Origin: Streptomyces marokkonensis
GTDB taxonomy: Bacteria; Actinomycetota; Actinomycetes; Streptomycetales; Streptomycetaceae
Assembly (NCBI RefSeq): GCF_008312835.1
Contig: NZ_VSKS01000010.1
Span: 124,001-188,000 of the forward strand
DNA length: 64,000 nt
Direction: 5' to 3'
The position numbers were made by a program, and so were the translations under genes. Under the pieces are notes generated by a model, which saw only the letters and a program-made list of their open reading frames with translations, was not told the origin of the DNA and did no database searches. Below are positions 1 to 8,217 of this stretch, piece after piece; position 1 is the stretch's first letter, and each line of letters opens with the position of its first letter.

Positions 1-552
1 GTTCCCGCGGAGGGTGACGACGCCCTCGTGCACCTGCACGTGGACGGCGTGGGTGAGGGCCGGGAAGAGGAGCGACACCACCGTACGGCGCACCTCCTCC
101 TCGATGTCCTCGTCCGGCCGCAGAAACACCTTCAGGAGGTCCGCCCGGCTGACGATCCCCTGGAGCATGCCCAGTTCGTCGACCACGGGCAGTCGTTTGA
201 CGTGCCGGACGGCCATGATCCTCGCGGCCTGGGCCAGGGGGGCGTCGGAGTGGATCGTCAGGGCAGGGGCGGTCATGAGGTCCCCGGCCGTCACCGCCCC
301 GGCCTTCGCGATGTCGGACAGGCGCCGGCGGTCCTCGAGCAGGGACGGATCGCTGTCGCGGAACTCCTCCTTGGCGAGCAGGTCGGCCTCGGAGACGACG
401 CCGACGACGCGTCCCTCGCCCTCGAGCACCGGCATGGCACTGACCTGCCACTGCGCCATCGTCCTGACGATCTCCTTGAAGGGCGCGTCGCGCCCGATCG
501 CCACGACCGTCTGGGTCATCACGTCGCTCACGATGTGCGGGGTCTCCGACAC
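1..552 (-). CDS. CBS-domain protein with C-terminal BON start, cut by the window edge
   Basis: GTG start at 552 behind AGGAGG; 184 codons are open to position 1 with no stop, so the C-terminus lies outside the window. The protein starts with VSETPHIVSDVMTQTVVAIG and has two CBS motifs. The first is around residues 8-65 (SAMPVLEGEGRVVGVVSEAD) and the second around residues 95-150 (VKRLPVVDELGMLQGIVSRAD). A BON-like strand (VHVQVHEGVVTLRGN) is starting where the window ends. CBS pairs usually bind adenine nucleotides and act as energy sensors. It is the same architecture as the protein at 3984-4724, so the two are paralogues. It resembles mycobacterial Hrp1-type dormancy proteins (family knowledge). 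Ligand and partner are unknown. Confidence 0.85.
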   Translation of the reverse strand, partial: MSETPHIVSDVMTQTVVAIGRDAPFKEIVRTMAQWQVSAMPVLEGEGRVVGVVSEADLLAKEEFRDSDPSLLEDRRRLSDIAKAGAVTAGDLMTAPALTIHSDAPLAQAARIMAVRHVKRLPVVDELGMLQGIVSRADLLKVFLRPDEDIEEEVRRTVVSLLFPALTHAVHVQVHEGVVTLRGN

Positions 553-643
553 TGCGGACCTCCTCGTCTCCTGCGTGCCTGCCGGGCGTCGTGTCCCCCC
601 TGCTCCGGCCGCCGGGGCAGGGGGACCGGCGGGGTGCCGCGGG

Positions 644-1363
644 TCACCGGGGCGCGTCCGCCGGTTCCCGGAGCGCCTTCGTCCCGACACGGCCGCGCAG
701 GTTGTGGAACTGGCGGGTCTGCATGATCACGTGCGCCGGTTCTCCCAGCAGCACGTCGACGGGCCGGGTGAGCAACCGGGGCCGCCCCTGGCCGCGGGTA
801 CGGACCACGAGACGGGTTCCGCCGTGCGGATCCGGCCGGAGGTGGAAGCCCCAGACCCCCGTCATGCGCGCCCGGGGAACGGGGTCCCGGCCCCGGACGA
901 AGGAGCGGCCGGCGGCGAGGTTCAGGTCCGAGCTCAGCACCAGGGTCCGGTTCGGCTCCAGACGCGCCACCGTGAACCAGGACCGGCCGTCCCGGGTCGC
1001 CGGGAGCTGCTGCCCCACCGTCAGGTTCTGCCACTCCGGGACGATGCGGTCCGCGCTCGGTTCCCCGTACCGGTCCAGGCGGTCCCAGCTGTACCAGCCG
1101 GCGCGGTCGCAGCCCATCTGCACCAGCCACGGCCAGACCTCCTCGGGGGGTGCGGGGAGCGTCGTCGCCATGACCGACGAACCGTCGGCCTCGGGGACGA
1201 GTTCGTCGCCGGGGTAGGCGCGGCCCGTCTCCTCCCCGGTCGCACCCCAGGTCAGCAGCCGCGGCCGGATCAAGAGCGAGTACAGCGCGGTCGCGGCGCA
1301 GAGCGCCCCCGGCCCGGCCGCCCGGACGTCAGGCCGCCGTCGGCAGGTCTGTTTCGTGGACAT
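644..1363 (-). CDS. SRPBCC-family protein with N-terminal membrane segment
   Basis: 239 aa with ATG at 1363 after a GAGGAGG site. Residues about 14-35 are hydrophobic (GALCAATALYSLLI) and could anchor it. The rest reads as a START/SRPBCC fold: TTLPAPPEEVWPWLVQMG, GWYSWDRLDRYGEPSADRI and a GGTRLVVRTRG strand near the C-terminus. This fold binds lipids or hydrophobic ligands in a deep cavity. The ligand cannot be told from sequence. It lies alone between the CBS gene and the broken USP, transcribed divergently from the latter across about 260 bp that contain DevR-like boxes. Confidence 0.75.
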   Translation of the reverse strand: MSTKQTCRRRPDVRAAGPGALCAATALYSLLIRPRLLTWGATGEETGRAYPGDELVPEADGSSVMATTLPAPPEEVWPWLVQMGCDRAGWYSWDRLDRYGEPSADRIVPEWQNLTVGQQLPATRDGRSWFTVARLEPNRTLVLSSDLNLAAGRSFVRGRDPVPRARMTGVWGFHLRPDPHGGTRLVVRTRGQGRPRLLTRPVDVLLGEPAHVIMQTRQFHNLRGRVGTKALREPADAPR

Positions 1364-1521
1364 CGAGCCCTCCTCGGTCGTCGAGGGGCGTGGCGGTCCG
1401 GCTCGCCGTGCGCGACCGGAGCGAGTCCGACACGTCGTGCACCCGCCATGACCATCGTGCCTCAGGCGGGAGTCCGTGGCAGGTCAGGCCGGGACCTCCG
1501 CCGGTCCGGTCGGGGCGGTGA

Positions 1522-1559
1522 GGGCCTTTCGGCCCGCGGCCGGGGACCTGCGGTCTCTG
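1522..1559 (+). promoter_or_regulatory. Tandem DevR/DosR-like boxes
   Basis: GGGCCTTTCGGCCC (1522-1535) and GGGGACCTGCGGTCTCTG (1542-1559) lie 20 bp apart, 64 bp before the USP remnant at 1623. They match the pattern repeated across this window and resemble the mycobacterial DosR box (GGGACTnnnGNCCC, from memory). The shared gap could also serve the divergent SRPBCC gene. Confidence 0.5.
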
Positions 1560-1622
1560 CACCGGGACGTCCCGCGCGGCCATTCTGGGATCGGAAGGAC
1601 CCCGGCTCTGGAGGTGGATGTC

Positions 1623-1918
1623 ATGTCCCGCACCGTCACGGTGGGCTTCGACGGGGCGCTCGAGAGCCGTGCCGCCGCCGAGCGGGCGGTCCGTGGGGCC
1701 GGCCGCGTGGTTCGCGGCTGCTCCTTGCGCACGTCCGGGAGCCCGTGGCACAGGCGCCGCCGGGCGGGGAGACCCGCGGGGAGAAGCACGCCGAGATGAT
1801 CGAGTCGCGCCGCGGCAGCCCCCTCCGCGCCCACACCGTCACCCATACGGGGCTGCACCACGCCACCGCCCCCGTCGCCGTGGTCGCCCACGGCCGAACG
1901 CCCTACACGAAGGATTGA
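1623..1918 (+). pseudogene. Remnant of a tandem-domain universal stress protein
   Basis: The 5' end reads MSRTVTVGFDGALESRAAAE, the usual USP start, with a GGAGGTGG site in front. About 70 nt in, the homologous reading moves to another frame (LLLAHVREPVAQ). The third piece, in that second frame, is the C-terminus of a second USP domain (TVTHTGLHHATAPVAVVAHG), ending at TGA 1918. Intact neighbours are about 300 residues; here only about 95 codons remain, with both ATP-loop motifs missing. An internal deletion plus frameshift is the simplest reading. The promoter boxes upstream are still recognisable. Confidence 0.8.
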
Positions 1919-1923
1919 GGATC

Positions 1924-2829
1924 ATGAACGCAGCGGTCGGACGAGGAGACGGCGAGTATCTGGTCGTGGGGGTGGACGGCTCCGAGCCGAGCCTGCGGGC
2001 CGTCGACTGGGCGGCTGACGAGGCGGTGCTGCGCGGGGTGTCGCTGCGGGTGGTGTACGCCCACCTCTGGGACCGGTACGAGGGGTCCGCGCTCGCCCGG
2101 GACGTCGAGCGCCCGGCCGGGCCGCCGTCGCCGCGGGACGTCGCCGAGGCCGGGGCCCGGCGCGCCCTCGCCCGGCACCCCGGCCTGCGGGTGACCGTCG
2201 AGGTGGTGCCCGAGGAACCGGAGTACGCCCTGGTGCGCGAGGGCCGCCACGCCGCCGCGCTGGTCGTGGGCACCCGCGGCCGCAGCGGCGTCGCCGAGAT
2301 GCTGCTCGGTTCGGTCAGTCTGGCCGTCGCCGCCCACGCCGACTGCCCGGTGATCGTGCTGCGCGGCAGCCACGACAACCAGGCGACGCCGCCGGTGCAC
2401 GGCCGTGTCGTCGTGGGAGTGGGCGAGGACGTCAAGGACCCGGCGGCCGTACGGTTCGCCGTCGCGGAGGCCCGGCGGCGCGGGGTGGCCCTGGAGGCCG
2501 TACGCGCCTGGCGGTGCCCCGCGCGCGAGAGCGTCGACCATCCCCTGATCACCGGTGAGCCCGCCCGCCTGCACGAGGAGCGCGCGGCCGAGGAGCTCGA
2601 GACGGCGCTGAGGGACGTCCCCGACGACCTCCGGGTGTACCGGCGCACCGTCGAGGGGTACGCCCGCCGGGTCCTCCTGGACGCCTCGCACCGGGCCGAC
2701 CTGCTGGTCGTGGGCGCCCGGCGCCGGGACGGGCACGTCGGACTCCAGCTCGGCCGGGTCGCTCACGGGCTCCTGCACCACTCCGCCTGCCCGGTCGCCG
2801 TGGTGCCGCACCGCGAGGGTGACGCCTGA
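1924..2829 (+). CDS. Universal stress protein, two UspA domains
   Basis: 301 aa; ATG at 1924, only 5 nt after the stop of the USP remnant. Two UspA domains: residues about 10-150 (VVGVDGSEPSLRAVDWAADEA) and about 160-298 (VVVGVGEDVKDPAAVRFAVAEA). The first keeps the ATP-loop G-2X-G-9X-G-S/T (GTRGRSGVAEMLLGSVS). The second has a degenerate loop (GARRRDGHVGLQLGRV), so it may not bind ATP the same way. USPs are cytoplasmic ATP-binding stress and dormancy proteins, typical members of the mycobacterial DosR regulon. A strong hairpin follows at 2840. Confidence 0.93.
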   Translation: MNAAVGRGDGEYLVVGVDGSEPSLRAVDWAADEAVLRGVSLRVVYAHLWDRYEGSALARDVERPAGPPSPRDVAEAGARRALARHPGLRVTVEVVPEEPEYALVREGRHAAALVVGTRGRSGVAEMLLGSVSLAVAAHADCPVIVLRGSHDNQATPPVHGRVVVGVGEDVKDPAAVRFAVAEARRRGVALEAVRAWRCPARESVDHPLITGEPARLHEERAAEELETALRDVPDDLRVYRRTVEGYARRVLLDASHRADLLVVGARRRDGHVGLQLGRVAHGLLHHSACPVAVVPHREGDA

Positions 2830-2839
2830 CCGCAGGCGG

Positions 2840-2875
2840 GCCCCCGTCTCCCGGCAGCAGCCGGGAGACGGGGGC
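2840..2875. terminator. 15-bp perfect hairpin
   Basis: GCCCCCGTCTCCCGG and its exact complement CCGGGAGACGGGGGC flank a 6-nt loop, 10 nt after the USP stop. There is no U-tract, as is common in Streptomyces. Confidence 0.75.
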
Positions 2876-2892
2876 CTCCGAGGCGCGGCCCC

Positions 2893-2920
2893 GGGCCGTC
2901 CGCTCGGGGATCTGCGGTAC
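2893..2920 (+). promoter_or_regulatory. Weak DevR-like box pair
   Basis: GGGGATCTGCGGTAC (2906-2920) closely resembles the better box GGGGACCTGCGGTCTC at 1542 and ends 55 bp before the USP at 2976. A partial partner GGGCCGTCCGCTC starts at 2894. This is inference by similarity to the neighbouring sites. Confidence 0.3.
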
Positions 2921-2975
2921 GTTCCGCCGTCCGCCGGGGCCGCGAGAGTGGAACCACATCTCACCAGGAGGCTCC

Positions 2976-3803
2976 ATGAGGTCCCCCACCGTCACCGTCG
3001 GACTTGACGGCTCGCGCGAAAGCCTCGCCGCCGCCGGCTGGGCCGCGGGCGAGGCCGCCCTGCGCGGGGCGGCCCTGCGTCTCGTCCACGTCGGCGAGCA
3101 GCGGCCCTCCTCCTTCGTGCCGTTCGCCGGGAACGCCGTCGCGCCGCCGGGCGACGACCGCTCGGCGCGCATGCTGCGCGAGGTGCGGGACCGCCTCGCC
3201 CACCGTCACCCGGGCCTGCGGATCGGCGCGGACCGGCTCGACGGCCGCACCGTGGCCGGGCTCGTGGCCGCGGCGGAGGAGTCCGGGCTGCTGGTGCTCG
3301 GATCCAGGGGGCTGGGCCTCGCGGCCGGGTTCCTGTTCACCTCCGTGGCGTCGGCCGTCGTGGCCAGGGCCGGTCAGCCGGTGATCCTGGTGAGCGCGGC
3401 GGCGGACGGTCGCCCGGCCGTGGAGTGCGGCGCCGGGAGCGCCCGGCGCCGCGACGTCGTGCTGGGTCTCCACGTCCCCCACGACGCGGTCCTGGGGTTC
3501 GCCTTCGACGCCGCCTCCCGCCGCTCCGCGCGCCTTCGCGTGATCCACGACGGGGACACCCCGCCGCCGGACCTGGTCGGCGTCCTGCGCCCGTGGCGCG
3601 AGAAGTATCCCGATGTCGAGGTGACGGACGAGTGCGTGATCGGCCGGCCCGGCACCCATCTGACGGACGCCTCCCGTGACGCCTCGCTGGTCGTCGTCGG
3701 CCGCCGCACCCGCCATGCCGCGCTCGGACTGCACATCGGCCCGGTGACCCAGGCGGTCCTCCAGTACGCCGTCGCGCCCGTCGCGGTGATCCCCCACGAC
3801 TGA
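2976..3803 (+). CDS. Universal stress protein, two UspA domains
   Basis: 275 aa, ATG at 2976 after CAGGAGG. Domain 1 (residues about 4-140) has VTVGLDGSRESLAAAGWAAGEA and an ATP loop GSRGLGLAAGFLFTSV in which the last glycine is replaced by T. Domain 2 (about 150-275) has VVLGLHVPHDAVLGFAFDAASRRSA and ends VLQYAVAPVAVIPHD. It is somewhat shorter than its relatives because the linker helix in domain 2 is trimmed. It has its own ribosome binding site and a 146-bp upstream gap with a hairpin, so it is probably transcribed separately from the USP before it. Confidence 0.92.
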   Translation: MRSPTVTVGLDGSRESLAAAGWAAGEAALRGAALRLVHVGEQRPSSFVPFAGNAVAPPGDDRSARMLREVRDRLAHRHPGLRIGADRLDGRTVAGLVAAAEESGLLVLGSRGLGLAAGFLFTSVASAVVARAGQPVILVSAAADGRPAVECGAGSARRRDVVLGLHVPHDAVLGFAFDAASRRSARLRVIHDGDTPPPDLVGVLRPWREKYPDVEVTDECVIGRPGTHLTDASRDASLVVVGRRTRHAALGLHIGPVTQAVLQYAVAPVAVIPHD

Positions 3804-3871
3804 CCGGGACCGGCCGGTCCGGCGTCTCCCGGGTGCGGCGGGGGCGCGCCGTGGACGCCTCGGTACCCGTC

Positions 3872-3916
3872 GGCGTCCACGGCGCTCACGGCGTCCACGG
3901 CGCTCACGGCGTCCAC
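3872..3916. repeat. Alternating 9-bp direct repeat
   Basis: Five 9-mers in the order GGCGTCCAC, GGCGCTCAC, GGCGTCCAC, GGCGCTCAC, GGCGTCCAC. This is equivalent to two and a half copies of an 18-bp unit, in the gap between convergent genes. No reading frame uses it. Confidence 0.8.
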
Positions 3917-3941
3917 GGCGACCGCTCCGGCCGTTGGGGAG

Positions 3942-3969
3942 GCCGTCCCGGCAGGGCTGCCGGGACGGC
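3942..3969. terminator. Bidirectional hairpin between convergent genes
   Basis: GCCGTCCCGGCA and TGCCGGGACGGC form a perfect 12-bp stem with loop GGGC, placed between the USP ending at 3803 and the CBS-BON gene ending at 3984 on the other strand. Confidence 0.75.
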
Positions 3970-3983
3970 GACCGCGGTCCGGT

Positions 3984-4724
3984 TCACAGGCGGCGGATCC
4001 AGTCGTCGGCCACGCCGTGCACGGCGGCCTGTCCGGCCGGCCGCAGACGGGTGTCGTCGACGCGGTACGACAACTGGTCGACGACGGCGACGACACCGTC
4101 CACGCGGCCCGTCGTGCCGAGCGCGACGCCGATGTCGCTGCGTCGCTCCAGTCGACCGGTGAGGGTGACCACGCCGTCCCGGACGGTGATCGCGAGGGCA
4201 TGCGGCCCCAGCGACAGCGTGCGCCCCAGGACCTCCTTGCGCACGGTGCGCTCGATGCTGTCGTCGCTGCGCAGGAAGACCTGGAGCAGGTCGCGCCGGG
4301 TGACGATGCCGGTGAGCCTGTCCTCCTCGTCCACCACCGGAAGCCGCTCGACGCCGCGCTCCGTCATGAGCCGGGCCGCCTCGGTGACGGTGGCGTCGGC
4401 CCGTACGGTGACGGGCGGCGCGGACATCACTCCGCCGGCCGTCCGTGCGCGGCTCTTGGCCGCCTCCCGGCGAACGCGGCGGCTCAGCTTCCGCAGCCGG
4501 TCCGCCCACCCACCGGCCGCAGCGCCGGGCCCGGCGGAGCGCGCCTGGTGGAGCACGAGGTCCGACTCGGAGATCACACCGATGACCCTGTCGTCCTCGT
4601 CGATCACCGGGAGGCCGCTGATGCCGTGGTTCTCGAGCCTGCGCACCACTTCCTTGAACGGGGTGCCGTACGCGGCGGTGACGACGTCGGTGGTCATGAC
4701 GGCACCGACCCTGGTGGCCTTCAT
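3984..4724 (-). CDS. CBS-pair and BON domain protein
   Basis: 246 aa, ATG at 4724 after GAGGAGG. The first CBS motif spans about 8-65 (ISGLPVIDEDDRVIGVISESD). A basic, Ala/Arg-rich linker follows (about 70-100). The second CBS motif spans about 100-155 (VERLPVVDEEDRLTGIVTRRD). A BON domain spans about 170-235 (ALAITVRDGVVTLTGRLERRS). CBS pairs bind AMP/ATP-type ligands; BON domains bind phospholipid surfaces, so a nucleotide-gated membrane-associated role is plausible but unproven. It is a paralogue of the partial gene at 1-552. It is transcribed divergently from the USP at 5028 across a 303-bp gap. Confidence 0.9.
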   Translation of the reverse strand: MKATRVGAVMTTDVVTAAYGTPFKEVVRRLENHGISGLPVIDEDDRVIGVISESDLVLHQARSAGPGAAAGGWADRLRKLSRRVRREAAKSRARTAGGVMSAPPVTVRADATVTEAARLMTERGVERLPVVDEEDRLTGIVTRRDLLQVFLRSDDSIERTVRKEVLGRTLSLGPHALAITVRDGVVTLTGRLERRSDIGVALGTTGRVDGVVAVVDQLSYRVDDTRLRPAGQAAVHGVADDWIRRL

Positions 4725-4927
4725 CGCTGATCCTCCTCGAACGGTCGGGGCCCCGTCGGCCGGGCCGACGCGAACTCCCAGGGAATCCTGCGGCTTCAGC
4801 GTCCCGCCTGCGGTCCGCGCCCGCCCAGGGACTGGGCGGGCACAAGACAGGGCCGACCGTCCCGACAGGACCTCGGGGGAGCGGGGGCCGGAGTGCCTCG
4901 TCGGCGCGAGCGGCCGGGCGGGGGAGT

Positions 4928-4965
4928 GGGCCTGATGGCCCTCCGGGTGGACCCGGTGGCCCCTG
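4928..4965 (+). promoter_or_regulatory. Tandem DevR/DosR-like boxes
   Basis: GGGCCTGATGGCCCT (4928-4942) and TGGACCCGGTGGCCCCTG (4948-4965) lie 63 bp before the USP start at 5028. The first box and the spacing recur almost exactly at 38663-38702 before another USP. Apart from this pair the 4725-5027 gap shows no gene; a GA-rich stretch around 4996-5006 is unexplained. Confidence 0.55.
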
Positions 4966-5027
4966 CCACGAGAACGGCGCCCGCGCGACCCTGATAAGGG
5001 GGAAGGCCTTTTCCGGAGGTGGGCGTC

Positions 5028-5909
5028 ATGCTGTCACCCGTTGCCGTCGGGGTCGACGGTTCCCCCGAGAGCCTCGCCGCCGCCGAGTGGGCGGCCCGTG
5101 AGGCCGTCCGCCGCGGACGGCCACTGCGCCTGCTGCACGTGCGGAACTGGCACCCGGGCCGGAACGAGGCGGCGACCGCCGGTGCGGCCGCGCGGCACCG
5201 GGCCGGCCGGGTCCTGCGACAGGCGGAGGAACGCGTCCGGGCGGCGTGCCCCGACGTGCGGGTCCACCACGAGCAGGCCGAGGGCCCGGCGACCGCCGCC
5301 CTGGTGAAGGCGGCGGGCCACGCCGAACTGCTGGCGCTGGGCTCCCGCGGGCTGGGCCGTCTCGGCGGACTGCTCGTGGGGTCGGTCGCGCTCGGGGTCG
5401 CGGCGCAGGCCACCGGGCCCGTCGTCCTCGTACGAGCCGCCGGCCCGGCTGGTGAGGGCCAGGACGTGGCCGCCACCGGACAGCGGGACGTCGTCCTCGG
5501 TGTCGACGTCACGGAACCGTGCGACGAGGTCGTCGGGTTCGCCTTCGAGGCGGCCCGTGCGCGCCACGCGCGGCTGAGGGTCCTGCACGCCTGGCGGATG
5601 CCCGACCCGTTCACCCTGGGGCCCGGCGAGATCGGCCTGGTGGGCGGTCCCGAGCGGGCCGGGGAATGGCTGGGCTTCCTCTCCGCCGTGCTCCAGGCGT
5701 GGCGGGACAAGTACCCCGATGTCGACGTTCTCGAGACCGTGGCCGAGGGCAGGCCCGCGGCGGCCCTGGCCGAGGCGGCGTCCGGCGCGGAACTGCTGGT
5801 CGTCGGACACCGGCTCACCGAACGCCCGGTGATCCCGCGTACCGGCCCGGTCACCCACGCCGTGATCCACCAGGCCGCCTGCCCCGTGGCGGTCGTGCCC
5901 CACTACTGA
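5028..5909 (+). CDS. Universal stress protein, two UspA domains
   Basis: 293 aa. ATG at 5028 is chosen because GGAGG sits 8 nt upstream; the in-frame GTG at 5019 overlaps that site. Domain 1 has VAVGVDGSPESLAAAEWAAREA and ATP loop GSRGLGRLGGLLVGSVA. Domain 2 begins VVLGVDVTEPCDEVVGFAFEAA and ends [15 protein letters not shown]; its loop region (GHRLTERPVIPRTGPVTH) has lost the canonical glycines, which is typical of the second domain in this group. It is nearly the same in plan as the USP at 38769 (both contain WLGFLS and VLHAW), so the two are close paralogues. It is followed after 19 nt by a second USP, probably one operon through 8157. Confidence 0.93.
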   Translation: MLSPVAVGVDGSPESLAAAEWAAREAVRRGRPLRLLHVRNWHPGRNEAATAGAAARHRAGRVLRQAEERVRAACPDVRVHHEQAEGPATAALVKAAGHAELLALGSRGLGRLGGLLVGSVALGVAAQATGPVVLVRAAGPAGEGQDVAATGQRDVVLGVDVTEPCDEVVGFAFEAARARHARLRVLHAWRMPDPFTLGPGEIGLVGGPERAGEWLGFLSAVLQAWRDKYPDVDVLETVAEGRPAAALAEAASGAELLVVGHRLTERPVIPRTGPVTHAVIHQAACPVAVVPHY

Positions 5910-5928
5910 GACCACCGAGGTGATCCCC

Positions 5929-6825
5929 GTGCCGAAACCAGTCGTGGCCGGCCTCGACGGCTCGCGCGAGAGCATGGCGGCAGCCCACTGGGCGGCCAGG
6001 GAGGCCCTGCGCCGGGGACTGCCGCTGCGGCTCGTGCAGGCCTGGGAGGGACCGCCCGAGGACGACACCGAGGTGCGCCCGCCCGGACCGGGCTCGCCCC
6101 GGTACCACGCGCGCCAGGTGCTGCGCCGCGCGCTCGTCCAGATCAACGAGCGGCATCCGCAGCTGTACATCGCCGCCGAACAGGTGACGACGGCGCCCGC
6201 CACGGCCCTGTCGGCGGAGGCGGAGAACGCCGAACTGCTCGTCATCGGCAGTCAAGGGCTCGGCGCGGTCGGCGGGCTCGTCGCCGGGTCCGTGGCCATG
6301 GCCACCGTCGCGCACGCCACGGGCCCGGTCGTCCTCGTGCGGGCGGGCGAGAAGGCGGAGAACGAGCATCTGCCGGACGACACGGACAAGCCGGCGACGC
6401 ACACGGCCCACCGTGACGTCGCGGTCGCGGTCGACACCGGCGGATCCTGCGGCGACGTGCTGGAGTTCGCGTTCCGCGCGGCCGAACTGCGCCGGGCCCC
6501 CCTGCGCGCGGTGCACGCCTGGCACGTGCCGCTCGGGCGGGGCGTCGTCGATGCCGAGGAGCGGGCACGGATCCGGCGGGAGGCGGAGCGGGAGCTCTCG
6601 GCGCTCCTGGAGCCGTGGCACCGGAAGTTCCCCGCCGTGTTCGTCAGGGAGGAACTGCACGAGGGCTTCCCCGCCCGTGTCCTGGAACGCGCGACGCGCG
6701 GAGCGGGCCTGCTGGTGGTGGGCCGCCGCACGAGGCGCTCCCCGATCGGCTCGCGCACCGGGCCGGTCGCGCATGCCCTGATCCACCATGTCGGCCGCCC
6801 GGTGGCGATCGTGCCGCACGGCTGA
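5929..6825 (+). CDS. Universal stress protein, two UspA domains
   Basis: 298 aa. GTG at 5929 is preferred, 8 nt after CCGAGG; GTG 5920 in frame overlaps that site. Domain 1: VVAGLDGSRESMAAAHWAAREA with ATP loop GSQGLGAVGGLVAGSVA. Domain 2: VAVAVDTGGSCGDVLEFAFRAA ending LIHHVGRPVAIVPHG. It is second in a likely operon of USP, USP, SHOCT protein and nitroreductase with gaps of 19-45 nt. The acidic linker (residues about 142-160, EKAENEHLPDDTDK) separates the two domains. Confidence 0.93.
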   Translation: MPKPVVAGLDGSRESMAAAHWAAREALRRGLPLRLVQAWEGPPEDDTEVRPPGPGSPRYHARQVLRRALVQINERHPQLYIAAEQVTTAPATALSAEAENAELLVIGSQGLGAVGGLVAGSVAMATVAHATGPVVLVRAGEKAENEHLPDDTDKPATHTAHRDVAVAVDTGGSCGDVLEFAFRAAELRRAPLRAVHAWHVPLGRGVVDAEERARIRREAERELSALLEPWHRKFPAVFVREELHEGFPARVLERATRGAGLLVVGRRTRRSPIGSRTGPVAHALIHHVGRPVAIVPHG

Positions 6826-6849
6826 CGGGACGCCGGAAGGAAGTGGACC

Positions 6850-7131
6850 GTGATGACGTACTGGAACGGGCACGGCATGAACGGCTGGGGCTGGTTCGCC
6901 ATGTCCCTCGGTATGACCCTGCTCTGGGCACTGCTGATCGTCGCCGGGGTGCTGATCGTCAGGGCCGTCGGCCGTGTCCCCGGCGCACCGCACCCGCCCG
7001 ACGGCCGCCCCTCCGCGGAGCTGCTGCTCGGCGAGCGGTTCGCCCGTGGGGACATCGACGAGGACGAGTACCGGCGCCGGCTGGCGGTGCTCCGGGGAGA
7101 CGTCCCGCACCCGGGCGGACACTCCCCCTGA
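6850..7131 (+). CDS. Small SHOCT-domain membrane protein
   Basis: 93 aa. GTG at 6850, 9 nt after GGAAGG; ATG 6853 is an alternative. One membrane segment at about 16-40 (FAMSLGMTLLWALLIVAGVLIV) is preceded by an aromatic, Gly-rich N-terminus. A C-terminal SHOCT motif follows at about 58-83 (LLLGERFARGDIDEDEYRRRLAVL). SHOCT is a short helical oligomerisation or protein-contact module common at the end of actinobacterial membrane proteins. It lies between a USP and a nitroreductase in the same orientation, so it is probably co-expressed with them. No enzymatic function is visible. Confidence 0.85.
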   Translation: MMTYWNGHGMNGWGWFAMSLGMTLLWALLIVAGVLIVRAVGRVPGAPHPPDGRPSAELLLGERFARGDIDEDEYRRRLAVLRGDVPHPGGHSP

Positions 7132-7176
7132 TCCCACCGGACCGGCCGGCTCCTCGAGAAAGGGCGGTACCCCTTC

Positions 7177-8157
7177 ATGTCCGTCATCAGCGCACGTCCC
7201 GGCCATGCCTCCGCCTACCTGGCCCGCGCGGCCGTCACCGCGCCGTCGGTGCACAACTCCCAGCCCTGGCTGTTCGTCGCCGACGGCGACCGGGGCATCG
7301 AGGTGCACGCCGACGCCGGCCGCAGACTTCCGCTGGCCGATCCGCACGGCCGGGAGATGCTCATCAGCTGCGGGGCGGCCCTGTTCAACGTCCGCCTCGC
7401 CATGCGGCACCTCGGCTTCAAGCCGGTCGTGCGGGACTTCCCGGACCCGGGGGACCCCGCCTGTCTGGCCAGGGTGATGTGGGGCGCCTACGCCCCGCCG
7501 ACCGGTGAGGAGCAGCGGCTGTACGGCGCGTTGCGCCGACGGCACACGGTGCGCGGTCCGCTCCTGACGGACCCGCTGCCGGCCGGTCTGCTCGACGCGC
7601 TGAGCGAACACGCGCACGTCGAGGGCGCCGACCTCCACGTCGTGGGCGACACAGGGGGCCGGCGGCGTCTGGCCGCCCTGGTGCGGGCCGGTGAGGACGC
7701 GCAGCGAGGCGAGCCGGCGCGGGTCGCCGAGCAGGCCGCCTGGACCTGGCGGCTCGCCCGGCCGCGCGCCGACGGCGTCCGGGCCGACGTGACCGTCCAG
7801 CACCCGGACTTCCTGCCCTTCGCCGGACGGGACTACGCGGGGCTCGTCCCCATGTTCCCCGCGCCGCCCCGGCGCGGACACGGGCAGAGCGGCCTGGTCG
7901 CGATCCTCGGCACCGACCGGGACGACCGCCGGGCCTGGCTGCGGGCGGGGCAGGCGCTCGAACGGGTGCTGCTGCACGCCGCCGCCCACGACGTGATGGC
8001 GGCCTTCCACACCCAGCCCCTCGAACTGCCGCACCTGCGCGCGCAGATCCGGCAGACCGTCGGCGCTGGCGCCTTCCCCCAGATGATCCTTCGCCTCGGA
8101 TACGCCCCCGGTGTGTGCCCCCTGCCCCGGCGCCCGCTGACGGAGGTCCTGCGGTGA
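7177..8157 (+). CDS. Acg-family nitroreductase-like protein
   Basis: 326 aa, ATG 7177 after GAGAAAGGGCGG. The N-terminal signature AAVTAPSVHNSQPWLF is the FMN/nitroreductase motif of the Acg family. Also present are LISCGAALFNVRLAMRHLG (about 68-86), WLRAGQALERVLLHAAAHDV (about 255-275) and a terminal QMILRLGYAPG. Mycobacterial Acg proteins are DosR-regulated and appear to store FMN rather than reduce nitro compounds (family knowledge). Paralogues in this window are at 21024-22001 and 45525-46520. It is last in the operon that starts at 5028. Confidence 0.9.
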   Translation: MSVISARPGHASAYLARAAVTAPSVHNSQPWLFVADGDRGIEVHADAGRRLPLADPHGREMLISCGAALFNVRLAMRHLGFKPVVRDFPDPGDPACLARVMWGAYAPPTGEEQRLYGALRRRHTVRGPLLTDPLPAGLLDALSEHAHVEGADLHVVGDTGGRRRLAALVRAGEDAQRGEPARVAEQAAWTWRLARPRADGVRADVTVQHPDFLPFAGRDYAGLVPMFPAPPRRGHGQSGLVAILGTDRDDRRAWLRAGQALERVLLHAAAHDVMAAFHTQPLELPHLRAQIRQTVGAGAFPQMILRLGYAPGVCPLPRRPLTEVLR

Positions 8158-8217
8158 ACGGCGCCGCCGTCGCCGCCCGTTGTCCGCGCCGGCGCCGTGC
8201 GGACCACACCTGCGGAG

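Noticed and set aside
5851-8034. A 727-codon frame on the minus strand
   Set aside because: It is antisense to two USPs, the SHOCT protein and the nitroreductase, which have clear family motifs and ribosome sites. Long antisense frames are expected at this GC content.
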